From Planctomycetota bacterium (GTDB lineage Bacteria; Planctomycetota; JAJSAM01; JAJVHW01), in contig JAJFFG010000030.1 in the NCBI GenBank assembly GCA_021776825.1, forward strand, positions 27,640-91,639: a stretch of 64,000 bases of DNA, written 5' to 3'. Under the pieces are notes generated by a model. That model was given only the letters and a program-made list of their open reading frames with translations, did not search any database and was not told the origin of the DNA. Position 1 is the stretch's first letter. Every line of letters begins with the position of its first letter. Position numbers and translations under genes: made by a program. Below, one piece after another: positions 14,340 through 22,010 of the stretch.

Positions 14340-16037
14340 CTACTCGATCGGATCCATCCGGACGACGATCTTCCGTTCGCACAGCGCGATGACGTTCCGG
14401 AACCATGTCTTCCAGTCCGCGCGGGCGTCCGGGTCGTGACGCGCATAGTCGCGGAAGAAGCGCAGCCGGTCGACGAGAGAGATGCAGATCGGGATGCTGG
14501 CGGAGAGCTGGGCCAGGTTCTTCATCCGTCGTCGACGCGACACCTCACGGTCGAACTCGACGCGATCCACGTCGGCGAGCACGACCTCCGATCCGTGGTC
14601 CGTCTCGTGGACGAACAGGTTCACAGCCTTCAAGTCCCCGTGATAGACGCCCCGGGAATGGAGCCGTCGGAACAGACGCGCAGTGGCCGCGAGCAGCCGA
14701 TGTTTATGCGCGACGCCATCAGCATCGAGCGCGCCGGCGAAGCGGCCGAGCGCCACGAGATCGAGTCGCTCGGCGTCACCGAGATCGTCCATGACGACGA
14801 ACGCGCTCCCGATGAGTCGGCCGGGGCCACGGAGCAGGAGAGCGATCGGCTCTGCAGTCGGGAAGTCCCGGACCAGGAGCCCGTTCCCCGCGATCCATGC
14901 CGCCACGGCGCGAGGGCGGCGCACCAAGTTCTTGAGGCGTCCCTCGACGCCGTTCGAGCGGTACTCCTTCACGACGACGCCGCGATCGCCGTCCGGCGTG
15001 GTCAGGGTCTGACGCGTGAGCGCGGAGCGGCGCGCATCCTTCAGGACCGCGGCACCACCCGCGGCCATGGTCGCGCGGTGGGCCTGGACGAGCGCTGCCA
15101 GGGCGACGGCCGGAACCGAGCGGAGATGGTGCACGCGATAGCCGCCGCTGCGCGTCACGTCGAAGCGCGACGAACGGTCCAGGCAGCGCCGCGTCCGGCT
15201 GCGTACGCGCTTGCGCTCCATGCGCACGAGGCGCGGCTCCAGGGTCTCGGACACGCGTCCGGACTGGAGCAGCCGCGTCAGCGGCGTGCCGGACGGCCGC
15301 TGCCCCTCGTCCTCGTACACGCGGCAGAGCGCCACGCGCTCCGAGGCCGACGAGCACGTTCGGATCGAGTGGAGCAGTTTGACCAGGTCGAACCAGAGCG
15401 CGCCGGGACGCGGCGTTGCCGGCCGGGTCACCGAGTGCAGGTCGATGATGTGCGCCACGGCATCATCCGGCGGCCCGTTGACCAGCACGTTCCCGCCATG
15501 CAGATCGTGGTGCACGAAGCCCGCGTTGTGCATCCGGCGGATCGTGCGAGCCAGCCGGTCGTAGAGTTGCGCGCGCAGCTCGTCGCGCGCGTCATCGCCC
15601 TGCAGGTGCGTCTCGACGTATTCGTTCAGGTGAACGGCGTCGACGATCTCGCGCGTCACGAGCGCGGCATCGTGCAGCACAATCCGACGCTCCTCGGCCA
15701 TCGCGAGCGGCACAGCCGTCGGGATGCCCGCCGCGTCGAGCGCTCGGCCGACCCGCCACTCCGCCATCGCACGCGACGGCTTGACGTTGTACTTCACCCA
15801 ATCGACGAGGCCGCCGACGGCGTAGCGCTTCACGATCACGCGGCGGCTCACGGTGAGCGGGACGCGGAACACGGCGCGCACCATGTTGCGTTTGATCAGC
15901 GACGCGCCATCGATGGTCTCGAGCTGGTCGAGACGCTCGGCGATCTCGCGGCGCACGACGTCCGCTGTGGGCGACTCCGCGAGCCACGCGAGGCGGCCCA
16001 CCTGGAACTCGGTGAGATCACCGTCGGCCGGACTCAC
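14340..16037 (-). CDS. tandem two-kinase LPS/Kdo-kinase-like fusion protein
   Basis: A 565-residue protein with two complete kinase-fold modules in one chain. Module 1 has the nucleotide-binding lysine in 'RVIVKRYAVGG', a catalytic loop 'VHHDLHGGNVLV' (about residue 176) and metal-site 'HIIDLHS'. Module 2 has 'GVVVKEYRSNG', 'VYHGDLKAVNLFV' (about residue 462) and 'VVLADVDRVEF'. Both resemble WaaP/KdkA-type lipopolysaccharide core kinases, which phosphorylate heptose or Kdo. Each module keeps Lys, catalytic Asp and metal Asp, so both could be active. The GTG start at 16037 overlaps the GT2 stop (GTGA); the longer open frame upstream is a shadow of the GT2 gene. Confidence 0.82.
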   Translation of the reverse strand: MSPADGDLTEFQVGRLAWLAESPTADVVRREIAERLDQLETIDGASLIKRNMVRAVFRVPLTVSRRVIVKRYAVGGLVDWVKYNVKPSRAMAEWRVGRALDAAGIPTAVPLAMAEERRIVLHDAALVTREIVDAVHLNEYVETHLQGDDARDELRAQLYDRLARTIRRMHNAGFVHHDLHGGNVLVNGPPDDAVAHIIDLHSVTRPATPRPGALWFDLVKLLHSIRTCSSASERVALCRVYEDEGQRPSGTPLTRLLQSGRVSETLEPRLVRMERKRVRSRTRRCLDRSSRFDVTRSGGYRVHHLRSVPAVALAALVQAHRATMAAGGAAVLKDARRSALTRQTLTTPDGDRGVVVKEYRSNGVEGRLKNLVRRPRAVAAWIAGNGLLVRDFPTAEPIALLLRGPGRLIGSAFVVMDDLGDAERLDLVALGRFAGALDADGVAHKHRLLAATARLFRRLHSRGVYHGDLKAVNLFVHETDHGSEVVLADVDRVEFDREVSRRRRMKNLAQLSASIPICISLVDRLRFFRDYARHDPDARADWKTWFRNVIALCERKIVVRMDPIE

Positions 16038-16798
16038 TCGCGGTTCTCCACTGCGCCCATCTCCCGCAGCTTGGCGTACTTGAGGAAGACGTAGTACGAG
16101 CCCATCACGGCAACGACCACTCCCGCCACGCCATCCAGGAATCCCGCCTTCAGCACGTACATGCGGAGCAGTTTCCACAGCGGCCGCAACGTCAGGTCGA
16201 TGACCGAAGCCCGCTTGCCGCGTGCATGTTTCTCTCGCGCCGCGATGCTCGTGTACGAGTCGATGATCCGAAGGTGGTCGGAGAGCGAGCGATAGGAGTA
16301 GTGCAGGAGATCGCCGCTCAGGCGCGCCACCGTCCCCTGGACGTACATGTGATCGTGTGGGTTCGTGCCGCCCCACCGCCCCTTCCCGCGGCGGAACAGG
16401 CGCAGGTTCCGGTCCGGGTACCAGCCGCCGTGACGGATCCAGCGCCCCAGGTACCAGGTGCGTCGACATATCTCAAAGCCATCGGACGTCGGCGACGCGA
16501 GCGCGGCGAGGATCGACTCCCGCAGCTCGGGCGAGACCCGCTCGTCGGCGTCGAGGCAGAGCACCCACTCGTGCTCGGCCTGGTCGAGTGCGAAGTTCTT
16601 CTGCTCGACGTGGCCCGGCCAGTCGCGCTCGATGACGCGCGCCCCCATGCTCGCGGCGAGTTCGCGGGTGCCGTCGCTCGAGTGGCTGTCCACGACGATC
16701 CACTCGTCGGCGAAGTCCACCGACCGGAGGCAGTCGCCGAGACGGTCCTCCTCGTCCATGGCGACGATGCAGACGGAGAGGCGGGTGCGCTCGCTCAT
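16034..16798 (-). CDS. GT2-family glycosyltransferase, WaaE/KdtX-like
   Basis: A 254-residue GT-A fold glycosyltransferase. It begins 'RLSVCIVAMDEEDRLGDCL', carries 'EWIVVDSHSSDGT' and the metal-binding DxD in 'VLCLDADERVSPE', then 'GGWYPDRNLRLFRRGKGRW', a hallmark of the LPS-core beta-1,4-glucosyltransferase branch (LgtF/WaaE/KdtX). The C-terminal hydrophobic stretch is an amphipathic or membrane-associated helix pair. The ATG overlaps the stop of the Kdo-kinase-like gene (ATGA) and its stop overlaps the start of the double kinase, giving tight translational coupling in the core operon. Confidence 0.88.
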   Translation of the reverse strand: MSERTRLSVCIVAMDEEDRLGDCLRSVDFADEWIVVDSHSSDGTRELAASMGARVIERDWPGHVEQKNFALDQAEHEWVLCLDADERVSPELRESILAALASPTSDGFEICRRTWYLGRWIRHGGWYPDRNLRLFRRGKGRWGGTNPHDHMYVQGTVARLSGDLLHYSYRSLSDHLRIIDSYTSIAAREKHARGKRASVIDLTLRPLWKLLRMYVLKAGFLDGVAGVVVAVMGSYYVFLKYAKLREMGAVENRE

Positions 16799-17628
16799 CG
16801 CGCGGCAGCCTCCCGGCGCAGGACGCCGTGGCGCGCGATGTGACGAGCGAGTCGGGCGGCCAGTTGGCGCAGCTCCGCACGTCCGGGCCAGTCGGAGCCC
16901 GCGTAGGCGCGCAGCACGCGTAGGCGATCGATCCGGCTGACCGGCAGCCCACGCCGCGCCTGCTTCGCGGCGTAGCGATCGAAGCGGAACAATCCGGCGA
17001 GTCGTCGCTCCCGTGCGAGTTCTGCACGAACCCGCGAGCGATCGAGGTCGAGAACCAGCACGTCGCCATCGGGGGTCCGGAGCAGGTTCTTCAGATGCAG
17101 GTCCGGGTGATCGATGCCCGCGTCGTGCAGCCGCCGCATCGCCCGACCGGACGCCGCGAGCACGCGTCGGCGCTGCGCCGGCTCGGGTGTGTCGCACAGG
17201 ACGGCCAGGACGTCCTCGGCACCCGAGATCTCCCGGAGCAGCAGCCAGCCTCGACGCAGACCCAGCCCGGTCGCCCGCGAAACGACGCCGAGCGCCTCGG
17301 GCACCGGCACGCCCGCATCCTGAGCCGCTGTGAGCGCGGCCAGTTCCTCCTCGAAGCGGCCATCACCGGCGTGACGGTCGGCCGTCAGGTGGCCCAACAC
17401 GCCGCCGTGGACGTAGCGGCGCACGAAGACGCGGCCCACGTCCGGGACGTCGAGCCCGAACGGTCGACCTCGACCGCGGTACTCGGCGACCGCACGCTCG
17501 CGGCACGCTTCGGGGTCGGCCAGACCCGCCGCGAGCAGGGCCGGAGCGTCATCCGTGCGGAGCACGAGCGATGCGCCGTCCTGCTCATGACGGGCGAAGC
17601 CGACAGGGAGCCCGGACATGCGCCCCAT
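16795..17628 (-). CDS. Kdo/heptose kinase-like protein (KdkA/WaaP family)
   Basis: A 277-residue kinase-fold protein. The catalytic loop is 'GIDHPDLHLKNLL' (about residues 168-180) and the metal site 'VLVLDLDRSRV'. The conserved 'FVRRYVHGGVLGHL' is the glycine/arginine region typical of 3-deoxy-manno-octulosonate kinase relatives. It probably phosphorylates the inner core sugar, a step that replaces the second Kdo in some LPS types. First gene of the core operon; a purine-rich GAGGGGGG lies upstream of the ATG, unlike the leaderless starts elsewhere. ATG at 17628 or 17619 would both work. Confidence 0.85.
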   Translation of the reverse strand: MGRMSGLPVGFARHEQDGASLVLRTDDAPALLAAGLADPEACRERAVAEYRGRGRPFGLDVPDVGRVFVRRYVHGGVLGHLTADRHAGDGRFEEELAALTAAQDAGVPVPEALGVVSRATGLGLRRGWLLLREISGAEDVLAVLCDTPEPAQRRRVLAASGRAMRRLHDAGIDHPDLHLKNLLRTPDGDVLVLDLDRSRVRAELARERRLAGLFRFDRYAAKQARRGLPVSRIDRLRVLRAYAGSDWPGRAELRQLAARLARHIARHGVLRREAAAR

Positions 17629-17672
17629 GAGAACGCACGCCCCCCTCGGGCGAAAGTGTCGCGCAAGGGCCA

Positions 17673-17736
17673 GCTATCAGCCTGTCGGCGTTTCGGCGTC
17701 GCCGTGCGAGAGACCGCCGGCGCGACAGGCTGCTAG
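17673..17736. repeat. REP-like stem-loop, copy 1
   Basis: Left arm GCTATCAGCCTGTCGGCG (17673-17690) pairs with CGACAGGCTGCTAG (17723-17736), with one mismatch over the core. It lies directly after the stop codon of the small membrane protein (minus strand). The arm sequence recurs at 18247-18310. Confidence 0.6.
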
Positions 17737-18099
17737 TTAGACCCCGAGGGGGCACAGGAGCGTCCCTCGGTCCCTCGGCCCGTTGAGTTTGTCGTTGCGT
17801 TCGCTGCCGTCGACTCCGCGAGCGACTCCGAGCAGCACCACTGCAGTCGCTCCGATGCAACCGAGCACGCCAAGCACGCCCCAGAGCGGAGAGCGGCCTC
17901 TCTCGACCGCAACCGCTCCAATCGCAGCAATGACCGCACCGGTGAGCCCGAGGAACGCCCATGCCGACTGCCTCGGAGTCATCGGAAGCCAAGCGTGGGC
18001 CGTCAGCGCGAGATGCTGCATGCAGATCACGCCGACCATCATCCAGAAGCGTGGCGTGTAGCGCGGCCAGCGTCCGTCGCGACTCTGCGCGTCTGTCAC
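17737..18099 (-). CDS. small membrane protein, three predicted helices
   Basis: A 120-residue protein, not recognised. Three hydrophobic segments are visible (about residues 19-40, 46-66 and 72-95), followed by a charged cytoplasmic tail. A leaderless-type start is suggested by TACGGT 6 nt before the GTG. The gene stands alone between two related stem-loops: one begins at its stop codon, the other at the stop of the upstream secreted-protein gene. That arrangement could mark a small mobile or shuffled cassette, but no transposase is present. Confidence 0.6.
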   Translation of the reverse strand: MTDAQSRDGRWPRYTPRFWMMVGVICMQHLALTAHAWLPMTPRQSAWAFLGLTGAVIAAIGAVAVERGRSPLWGVLGVLGCIGATAVVLLGVARGVDGSERNDKLNGPRDRGTLLCPLGV

Positions 18100-18154
18100 G
18101 CCGATACCGTAGCAGTCCCGACTCGGCGGTCCGACCGCTCGACGTCATCTCAGG

Positions 18155-18187
18155 CTCGGCGCGGTTGGTTGCCGACGCCGCGCCGAG
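18155..18187. other. strong 10-bp hairpin upstream of small membrane protein
   Basis: CTCGGCGCGG and CCGCGCCGAG are perfect inverted arms around a 13-nt loop, between the secreted-protein gene and the small membrane protein (both minus strand). It could be a terminator for the former or a leader structure. Confidence 0.35.
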
Positions 18188-18246
18188 ACGCTGGGTCAGT
18201 CGGCTCCCTCGGGACAGCTTGAGGCGTCCCGGCCCGTCGGACTATA

Positions 18247-18310
18247 GCTAGCAGGCTGTCGCGCCGACCTGCGTGGCCAGTCGAGGCCGCCACTCCGACA
18301 GTTTGCTAGC
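18247..18310. repeat. REP-like stem-loop, copy 2
   Basis: GCTAGCAGGCTGTCG (18247-18261) and CGACAGTTTGCTAGC (18296-18310) pair over 15 positions; the two non-identical positions become G-U wobbles on the plus-strand RNA. The outer arm contains the TAG stop of the large secreted protein. The core arm matches copy 1 at 17673-17736. Confidence 0.6.
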
Positions 18311-20705
18311 GTGAGAACGTCTTGCCGCCGCGTCGCCGGACCACCGGGACGTCGAACGCGCCCTCGTAGACGCGATCGACGCGCAGCGAGAACGGGAGCA
18401 CGAGGCCGGCCACGTCCGCCGTGGAGACGTTCCCCGCACTGGCGCCGGAGAAGTCGGCGTCGAGGAGACCGGAGAGCGGATCGAGTTTGCTCGCCTTCAG
18501 GCGGAACGTGCCCTTGATAACGTCGAGGTCGAAGGTCACGGCTGGAGTCTCGCCGCGCGGCGACTTGTAGCGATATCGCGACCCGGACCTCCCGCGGCGC
18601 ACGAGCTGCACGTCGTCGAGGACCAGATCGCCGAGCGTCACGTCGGCCGAGAGGCTCGGCGTGGCGGGCGGTGTCGCGCCCGGGCAGATGACGAGGGTGC
18701 CGCTCATCTGCACGGTGTCCGAGGTCACCTGCGGAGCTGCCTGGCCCTTCGGCACCTTCAGCTTGCGCTTGACCGCCACCGCGTCGACGAAGAGCGTCCC
18801 GCCATCGATGCCGCCGCCGCCCGAGCGCACGCGACTACCCGATCCGAACTGGACCTGCTCGGCGTTGATTCGCAGATCGTGGTGGAACAGCGCTGTCTCG
18901 GCGTCGCGCCCTGCTGCGATGTCGGCCGGGGTCTGGAGCGTGAAGAGCACGCGGAAACCGGTCGCGATGAACGACGGGCTGATCGAGCCCTGCGACAGCT
19001 TCAGGTCGAACGTCTGGTCTTCGAGGTCCAGCGTGAACTTGCCGCGACCGGCGACGATCTTGAACGACCACGTGGCCGAGGATCCATCGCTCGCCACCTT
19101 CAACTTCGGCGGGTCCTGCCCGTTGCCGTTGAACTTCATCGTCGGGTTGCCGGCGTTGTCGATGCCGAACGCGAAGTCGTTGCCGGGGCCCGACGAGAGC
19201 GCGACCCGCACCTGGCCGATCCGCGTGAGCTCGCCGTTCGCCCAGGCACGATCCGTCGTGAAGCGCTCCTGCGACACGGCACCGAGGACCGGCGGCGCGA
19301 TCTCGCCGACGCCGTCACCGATCTGCGGCAGGCGGAACGAGCCCGAGAAGCGGATCGTGTCGGCCCTCAGCGGGACCTTGTTCTTCACGTCGAGCCGGGC
19401 GATGCGGAAGTCGTTCGGCCCCTCTTCATCCCCCTCAGCCGGGCGGACGACGTGAGTCTCCGACGTGGTCTGGAACGCCGCGCTGCCGTCGCCGAGCGCC
19501 GCGACCGCCAGCGTCGTGTCGACGTTCGCCAGCGGAGTCGCGGGACCGCCTCCGGCCGGGATGACGAAGACGCCCTCGCCGCCGATGTCGTTCGAGAGCT
19601 CGACGCCGATGACGACCTCGCCGTCGGGAGCCGAACGCACCTTCGCGAACTCGAAGCTCAGGTACTCGCCGCCGAGCGGTGTCGGGTCGCCGTCACGGAG
19701 CACCGTCTCGGGCGTGTAGAGCGGCGGCTCGGCGCGATAGAGGCCACTCGGCCGCGCTCCGCCGTTGACCGTCGCTGAGAAGTGCACGATCCGCTGATCG
19801 TCGATCGAGAAGTCGTTGAGGATCGCGAACGTCCCGCCGTTCGGCGTGGGGTCGCCATCGACGCCGAACGTCACGACGCGCGCCTTCGTGCCGTCGTCGA
19901 GCAGGAGGAACAGGCCGGCGGCCGTGTCGCCGTCCTGGACCGCCTGCGTCTGACCGAAGAACGCCACATCGCCCACCTGGTTCGCCCGGGTGCGCAGGAT
20001 GGCCGTGAACGTGCCGCCAGATGGCGCGGGCTCTCCCTGCATGAGGAGCGGCGTCGTCGTGAAGTCGTCCTCGCTCCAACGGAACACGCCGAAGCGTCCG
20101 TCCGGCGCACCGACCTGCGCGAGGAAGATGGCCTGCGCCCGGTTCTGGTCCGTGCGGTCCTCGGCCGTGCAGTCGAAGAACGAGCCCCACGGGATCGGTC
20201 CGCCGAAGGCGTCGAGGATCGGCGACTCGCCGCCGCGCCGACCGATCTTGTAGAGCGTGTTGCCGCGCTGGAGGTACATGCCGCGCTGCGACAGGCCCTC
20301 GTTCACGCCGGTCGCGGGGTCATCCGGGATCGTCGTCGACGCAATGAACGCCACGTCGCCGAGATCGTTGATCGTTCCGGCGTGGAAGTTCCCCCACGTC
20401 TCGCGCTCGAACCCGATCTGGAAGTCGTTGCGCGTGCCCTCCTCGGCGAGGAGCTCGTTGCCACCGCCGGCGTCGCGACGGAACAGCGTGGCGGCCTGAC
20501 CGGTCAGGTCGCGCGCATAGAGCAGCTCTCCACTCCGGTTGGCCCAGAACGGCCCCAGGACGTTGGCGGCGTCGATGATCTGGTCGGACGGCGCCAGGCA
20601 GCCGGCCGTGGCGACGGGCGACGTCCCTTGCACAAGGACGAGCGCTCCCAGAGCCACGATGGCCGGGGTCAGTAGGGCGAGTTTCTGAATGCTGGGACTT
20701 CGCAC
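18306..20705 (-). CDS. large secreted protein with NxxGxxAF-type tandem repeats
   Basis: A 799-residue protein with an N-terminal hydrophobic export signal (about residues 8-34). The N-terminal half has recurring units of the NxxGxxAF kind, such as 'INDLGDVAFIAS', 'ANQVGDVAFFGQ' and 'LNDFSIDDQRIVHFSA', alternating with 'GDPTPNGGTF' and 'GDPTPLGGEY' loops; this suggests a beta-propeller-like surface protein. The C-terminal half (about 430-799) is beta-rich with several 'F.LDL...TF.LK' units and no enzyme motif. Such repeats often occur in exosortase-sorted proteins, but this one ends in 'RRRGGKTFSR' without a PEP-CTERM signal. GTG start with AGAGG about 10 nt before it. Confidence 0.75.
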   Translation of the reverse strand: MRSPSIQKLALLTPAIVALGALVLVQGTSPVATAGCLAPSDQIIDAANVLGPFWANRSGELLYARDLTGQAATLFRRDAGGGNELLAEEGTRNDFQIGFERETWGNFHAGTINDLGDVAFIASTTIPDDPATGVNEGLSQRGMYLQRGNTLYKIGRRGGESPILDAFGGPIPWGSFFDCTAEDRTDQNRAQAIFLAQVGAPDGRFGVFRWSEDDFTTTPLLMQGEPAPSGGTFTAILRTRANQVGDVAFFGQTQAVQDGDTAAGLFLLLDDGTKARVVTFGVDGDPTPNGGTFAILNDFSIDDQRIVHFSATVNGGARPSGLYRAEPPLYTPETVLRDGDPTPLGGEYLSFEFAKVRSAPDGEVVIGVELSNDIGGEGVFVIPAGGGPATPLANVDTTLAVAALGDGSAAFQTTSETHVVRPAEGDEEGPNDFRIARLDVKNKVPLRADTIRFSGSFRLPQIGDGVGEIAPPVLGAVSQERFTTDRAWANGELTRIGQVRVALSSGPGNDFAFGIDNAGNPTMKFNGNGQDPPKLKVASDGSSATWSFKIVAGRGKFTLDLEDQTFDLKLSQGSISPSFIATGFRVLFTLQTPADIAAGRDAETALFHHDLRINAEQVQFGSGSRVRSGGGGIDGGTLFVDAVAVKRKLKVPKGQAAPQVTSDTVQMSGTLVICPGATPPATPSLSADVTLGDLVLDDVQLVRRGRSGSRYRYKSPRGETPAVTFDLDVIKGTFRLKASKLDPLSGLLDADFSGASAGNVSTADVAGLVLPFSLRVDRVYEGAFDVPVVRRRGGKTFSR

Positions 20706-20890
20706 GAGGTGGATCCTCTCCGCTCAGGGCGGCGAGGAGCCCCGAGCCCTCGATTGTAGGAGGGATGGCGCGGCCGAGCCCGCGCTCGGTGGGCGGGACG
20801 CGAATCGCCTGCCGCCCACCGATCGCCACCTCGGCTGCCTGGCGAGCCTGACGGTGCGAACGATCGTTGTCGCGGACCCCGCGGAGAGCG

Positions 20891-20904
20891 CGAACATCTG
20901 TTCG
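20891..20904. promoter_or_regulatory. LexA/DinR-like palindrome CGAAC-N4-GTTCG
   Basis: CGAACATCTGTTCG matches the Gram-positive-type SOS box core CGAAC-N4-GTTCG and extends to GCGCGAAC/GTTCGCGC. It covers the -35 position relative to the CATACT hexamer at 20924, where a repressor would block transcription. The regulator is not in the window. Confidence 0.35.
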
Positions 20905-20923
20905 CGCCCCGCGAGCGGGGGCC

Positions 20924-20929
20924 CATACT
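20924..20929 (+). promoter_or_regulatory. -10-like CATACT, leaderless-type promoter
   Basis: CATACT ends 7 nt before the GTG start of the heptosyltransferase, with no Shine-Dalgarno sequence between them. Confidence 0.4.
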
Positions 20930-20936
20930 CCGCTGC

Positions 20937-22010
20937 GTGGGCGAAACCGCCGAGCGGCTCCTGATCGTGCGTCTGTCCGCGATGGGCGACGTCCTCCAGT
21001 GCCTGGAGGCGCTGGCGGCACTCCGCCAGGCGCGGCCCGATGCCGAGATCGGCTGGGTCGTCGAGCGTCGCTTCGCGGGTCTCGTCGAGGGACACCCGCA
21101 CGTCGATCGCGTCTTCGTCTTCGAGCGCCAGAACGGCGGCGGCGCACTGAGCGCACTGGGCGCACTGGACAACCTGCGCGCGCTCGTCGCAGTGCGCCGC
21201 GAGATCCGAGGCTGGCATCCGGACGTCGCCATCGATCTCCAGGGGAACCTCAAGGGGGCCCTACTCGCTCGGCTCTCTGGGGCCGCGCGACGGATCGGGC
21301 TGCCGCGAGGCGAGACGCGCGAGGGCGCCCATCTGCTCGCGACGGAGCTCGTGCCCGCCGCCACGGACGCCCGCGAGCACCGCGCCGATCGCGCTCTGAG
21401 ACTCATGAAGCCGCTCGGCGCCACGCGCGGCGCCGCGCCCATGCTGGGTGCCATCTCGGAGAGCGCCCGGGACGCGGTGCGAACGGCTCTCGCCGAAATC
21501 GGCACGACCGCGGGCTCGTACGCGTTGCTCCTCCCCGGGACGAGCGACTTCGGCCGCTTCAAGCGCTGGCCTGCAGCGCGCTTCGCCGAGCTCGCGGCGC
21601 GGCTGACCGAGGAGGAGGGGCTGCGTGCTCTCGTCGGCTTCGGTCCGGGCCAGCGTCCGCTCGCGGAGGAGGTCGTCGCCGCCTCGGCGGGCGCCGCAGA
21701 GCTGGCACCCGTGACAGACAGTCTGCACGAGCTTCAGGCTCTCGCCGAGGGCGCGGCACTCGTCGTCGGCGCCGACTCCGGACCCGTCATCCTGGCCGCG
21801 CTGGCGGGTGCACCGACCGTCACCCTGTACGGACCCAAGGACCCACTTCTGTACGCCCCGCGTACGCAGCGGTCCACAGCCGTGTGGAAGGGTGTCTACT
21901 GTTCTCCGTGCCCACTGCGCCGCTGCCCCGACCCAATCTGCATGTCCGAGCTGACGACGGACGAGGCCTGGGCCGGAGTGCGCCGCGTCCTGTCGGACGA
22001 AGCCGCATGA
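20937..22010 (+). CDS. GT9-family heptosyltransferase (WaaC/WaaF-like)
   Basis: A 357-residue GT-B glycosyltransferase of family 9, which adds ADP-heptose to the LPS inner core. The N terminus has 'LIVRLSAMGDVLQCLEAL', the standard GDV acceptor loop. The C-terminal domain has 'LLPGTSDFGRFKRWPAARFA' and the donor site 'VVGADSGPVILAALAGAPTV'. The cysteine-rich tail 'CSPCPLRRCPDPICM' is common in this family. The GTG start has a CATACT hexamer 7 nt upstream. The stop overlaps the start of the cyclophilin gene (ATGA). It complements the core glycosyltransferases at 9-17 kb. Confidence 0.9.
   Translation: MGETAERLLIVRLSAMGDVLQCLEALAALRQARPDAEIGWVVERRFAGLVEGHPHVDRVFVFERQNGGGALSALGALDNLRALVAVRREIRGWHPDVAIDLQGNLKGALLARLSGAARRIGLPRGETREGAHLLATELVPAATDAREHRADRALRLMKPLGATRGAAPMLGAISESARDAVRTALAEIGTTAGSYALLLPGTSDFGRFKRWPAARFAELAARLTEEEGLRALVGFGPGQRPLAEEVVAASAGAAELAPVTDSLHELQALAEGAALVVGADSGPVILAALAGAPTVTLYGPKDPLLYAPRTQRSTAVWKGVYCSPCPLRRCPDPICMSELTTDEAWAGVRRVLSDEAA

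Larger units (their letters stand above)
20706..20936. promoter_or_regulatory. divergent intergenic region with several palindromes
   Basis: Between the secreted-protein gene (minus) and the heptosyltransferase (plus) lie a 9-bp stem GGTGGGCGG/CCGCCCACC (20788-20820), the palindrome AACGATCGTT (20859-20868) and a LexA-like palindrome (20891-20904). This is a probable two-way control region. Confidence 0.4.

Noticed and set aside
13971..16094. A 707-codon plus-strand open frame
   Set aside because: It is antisense to the double kinase and a GT4 gene, both of which have catalytic motifs on the minus strand.
17673..18310. Insertion sequence with terminal inverted repeats around the small membrane gene
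   Set aside because: The inner gene is not a transposase, and each end is itself a hairpin at a gene 3' end, which fits REP/terminator elements better.
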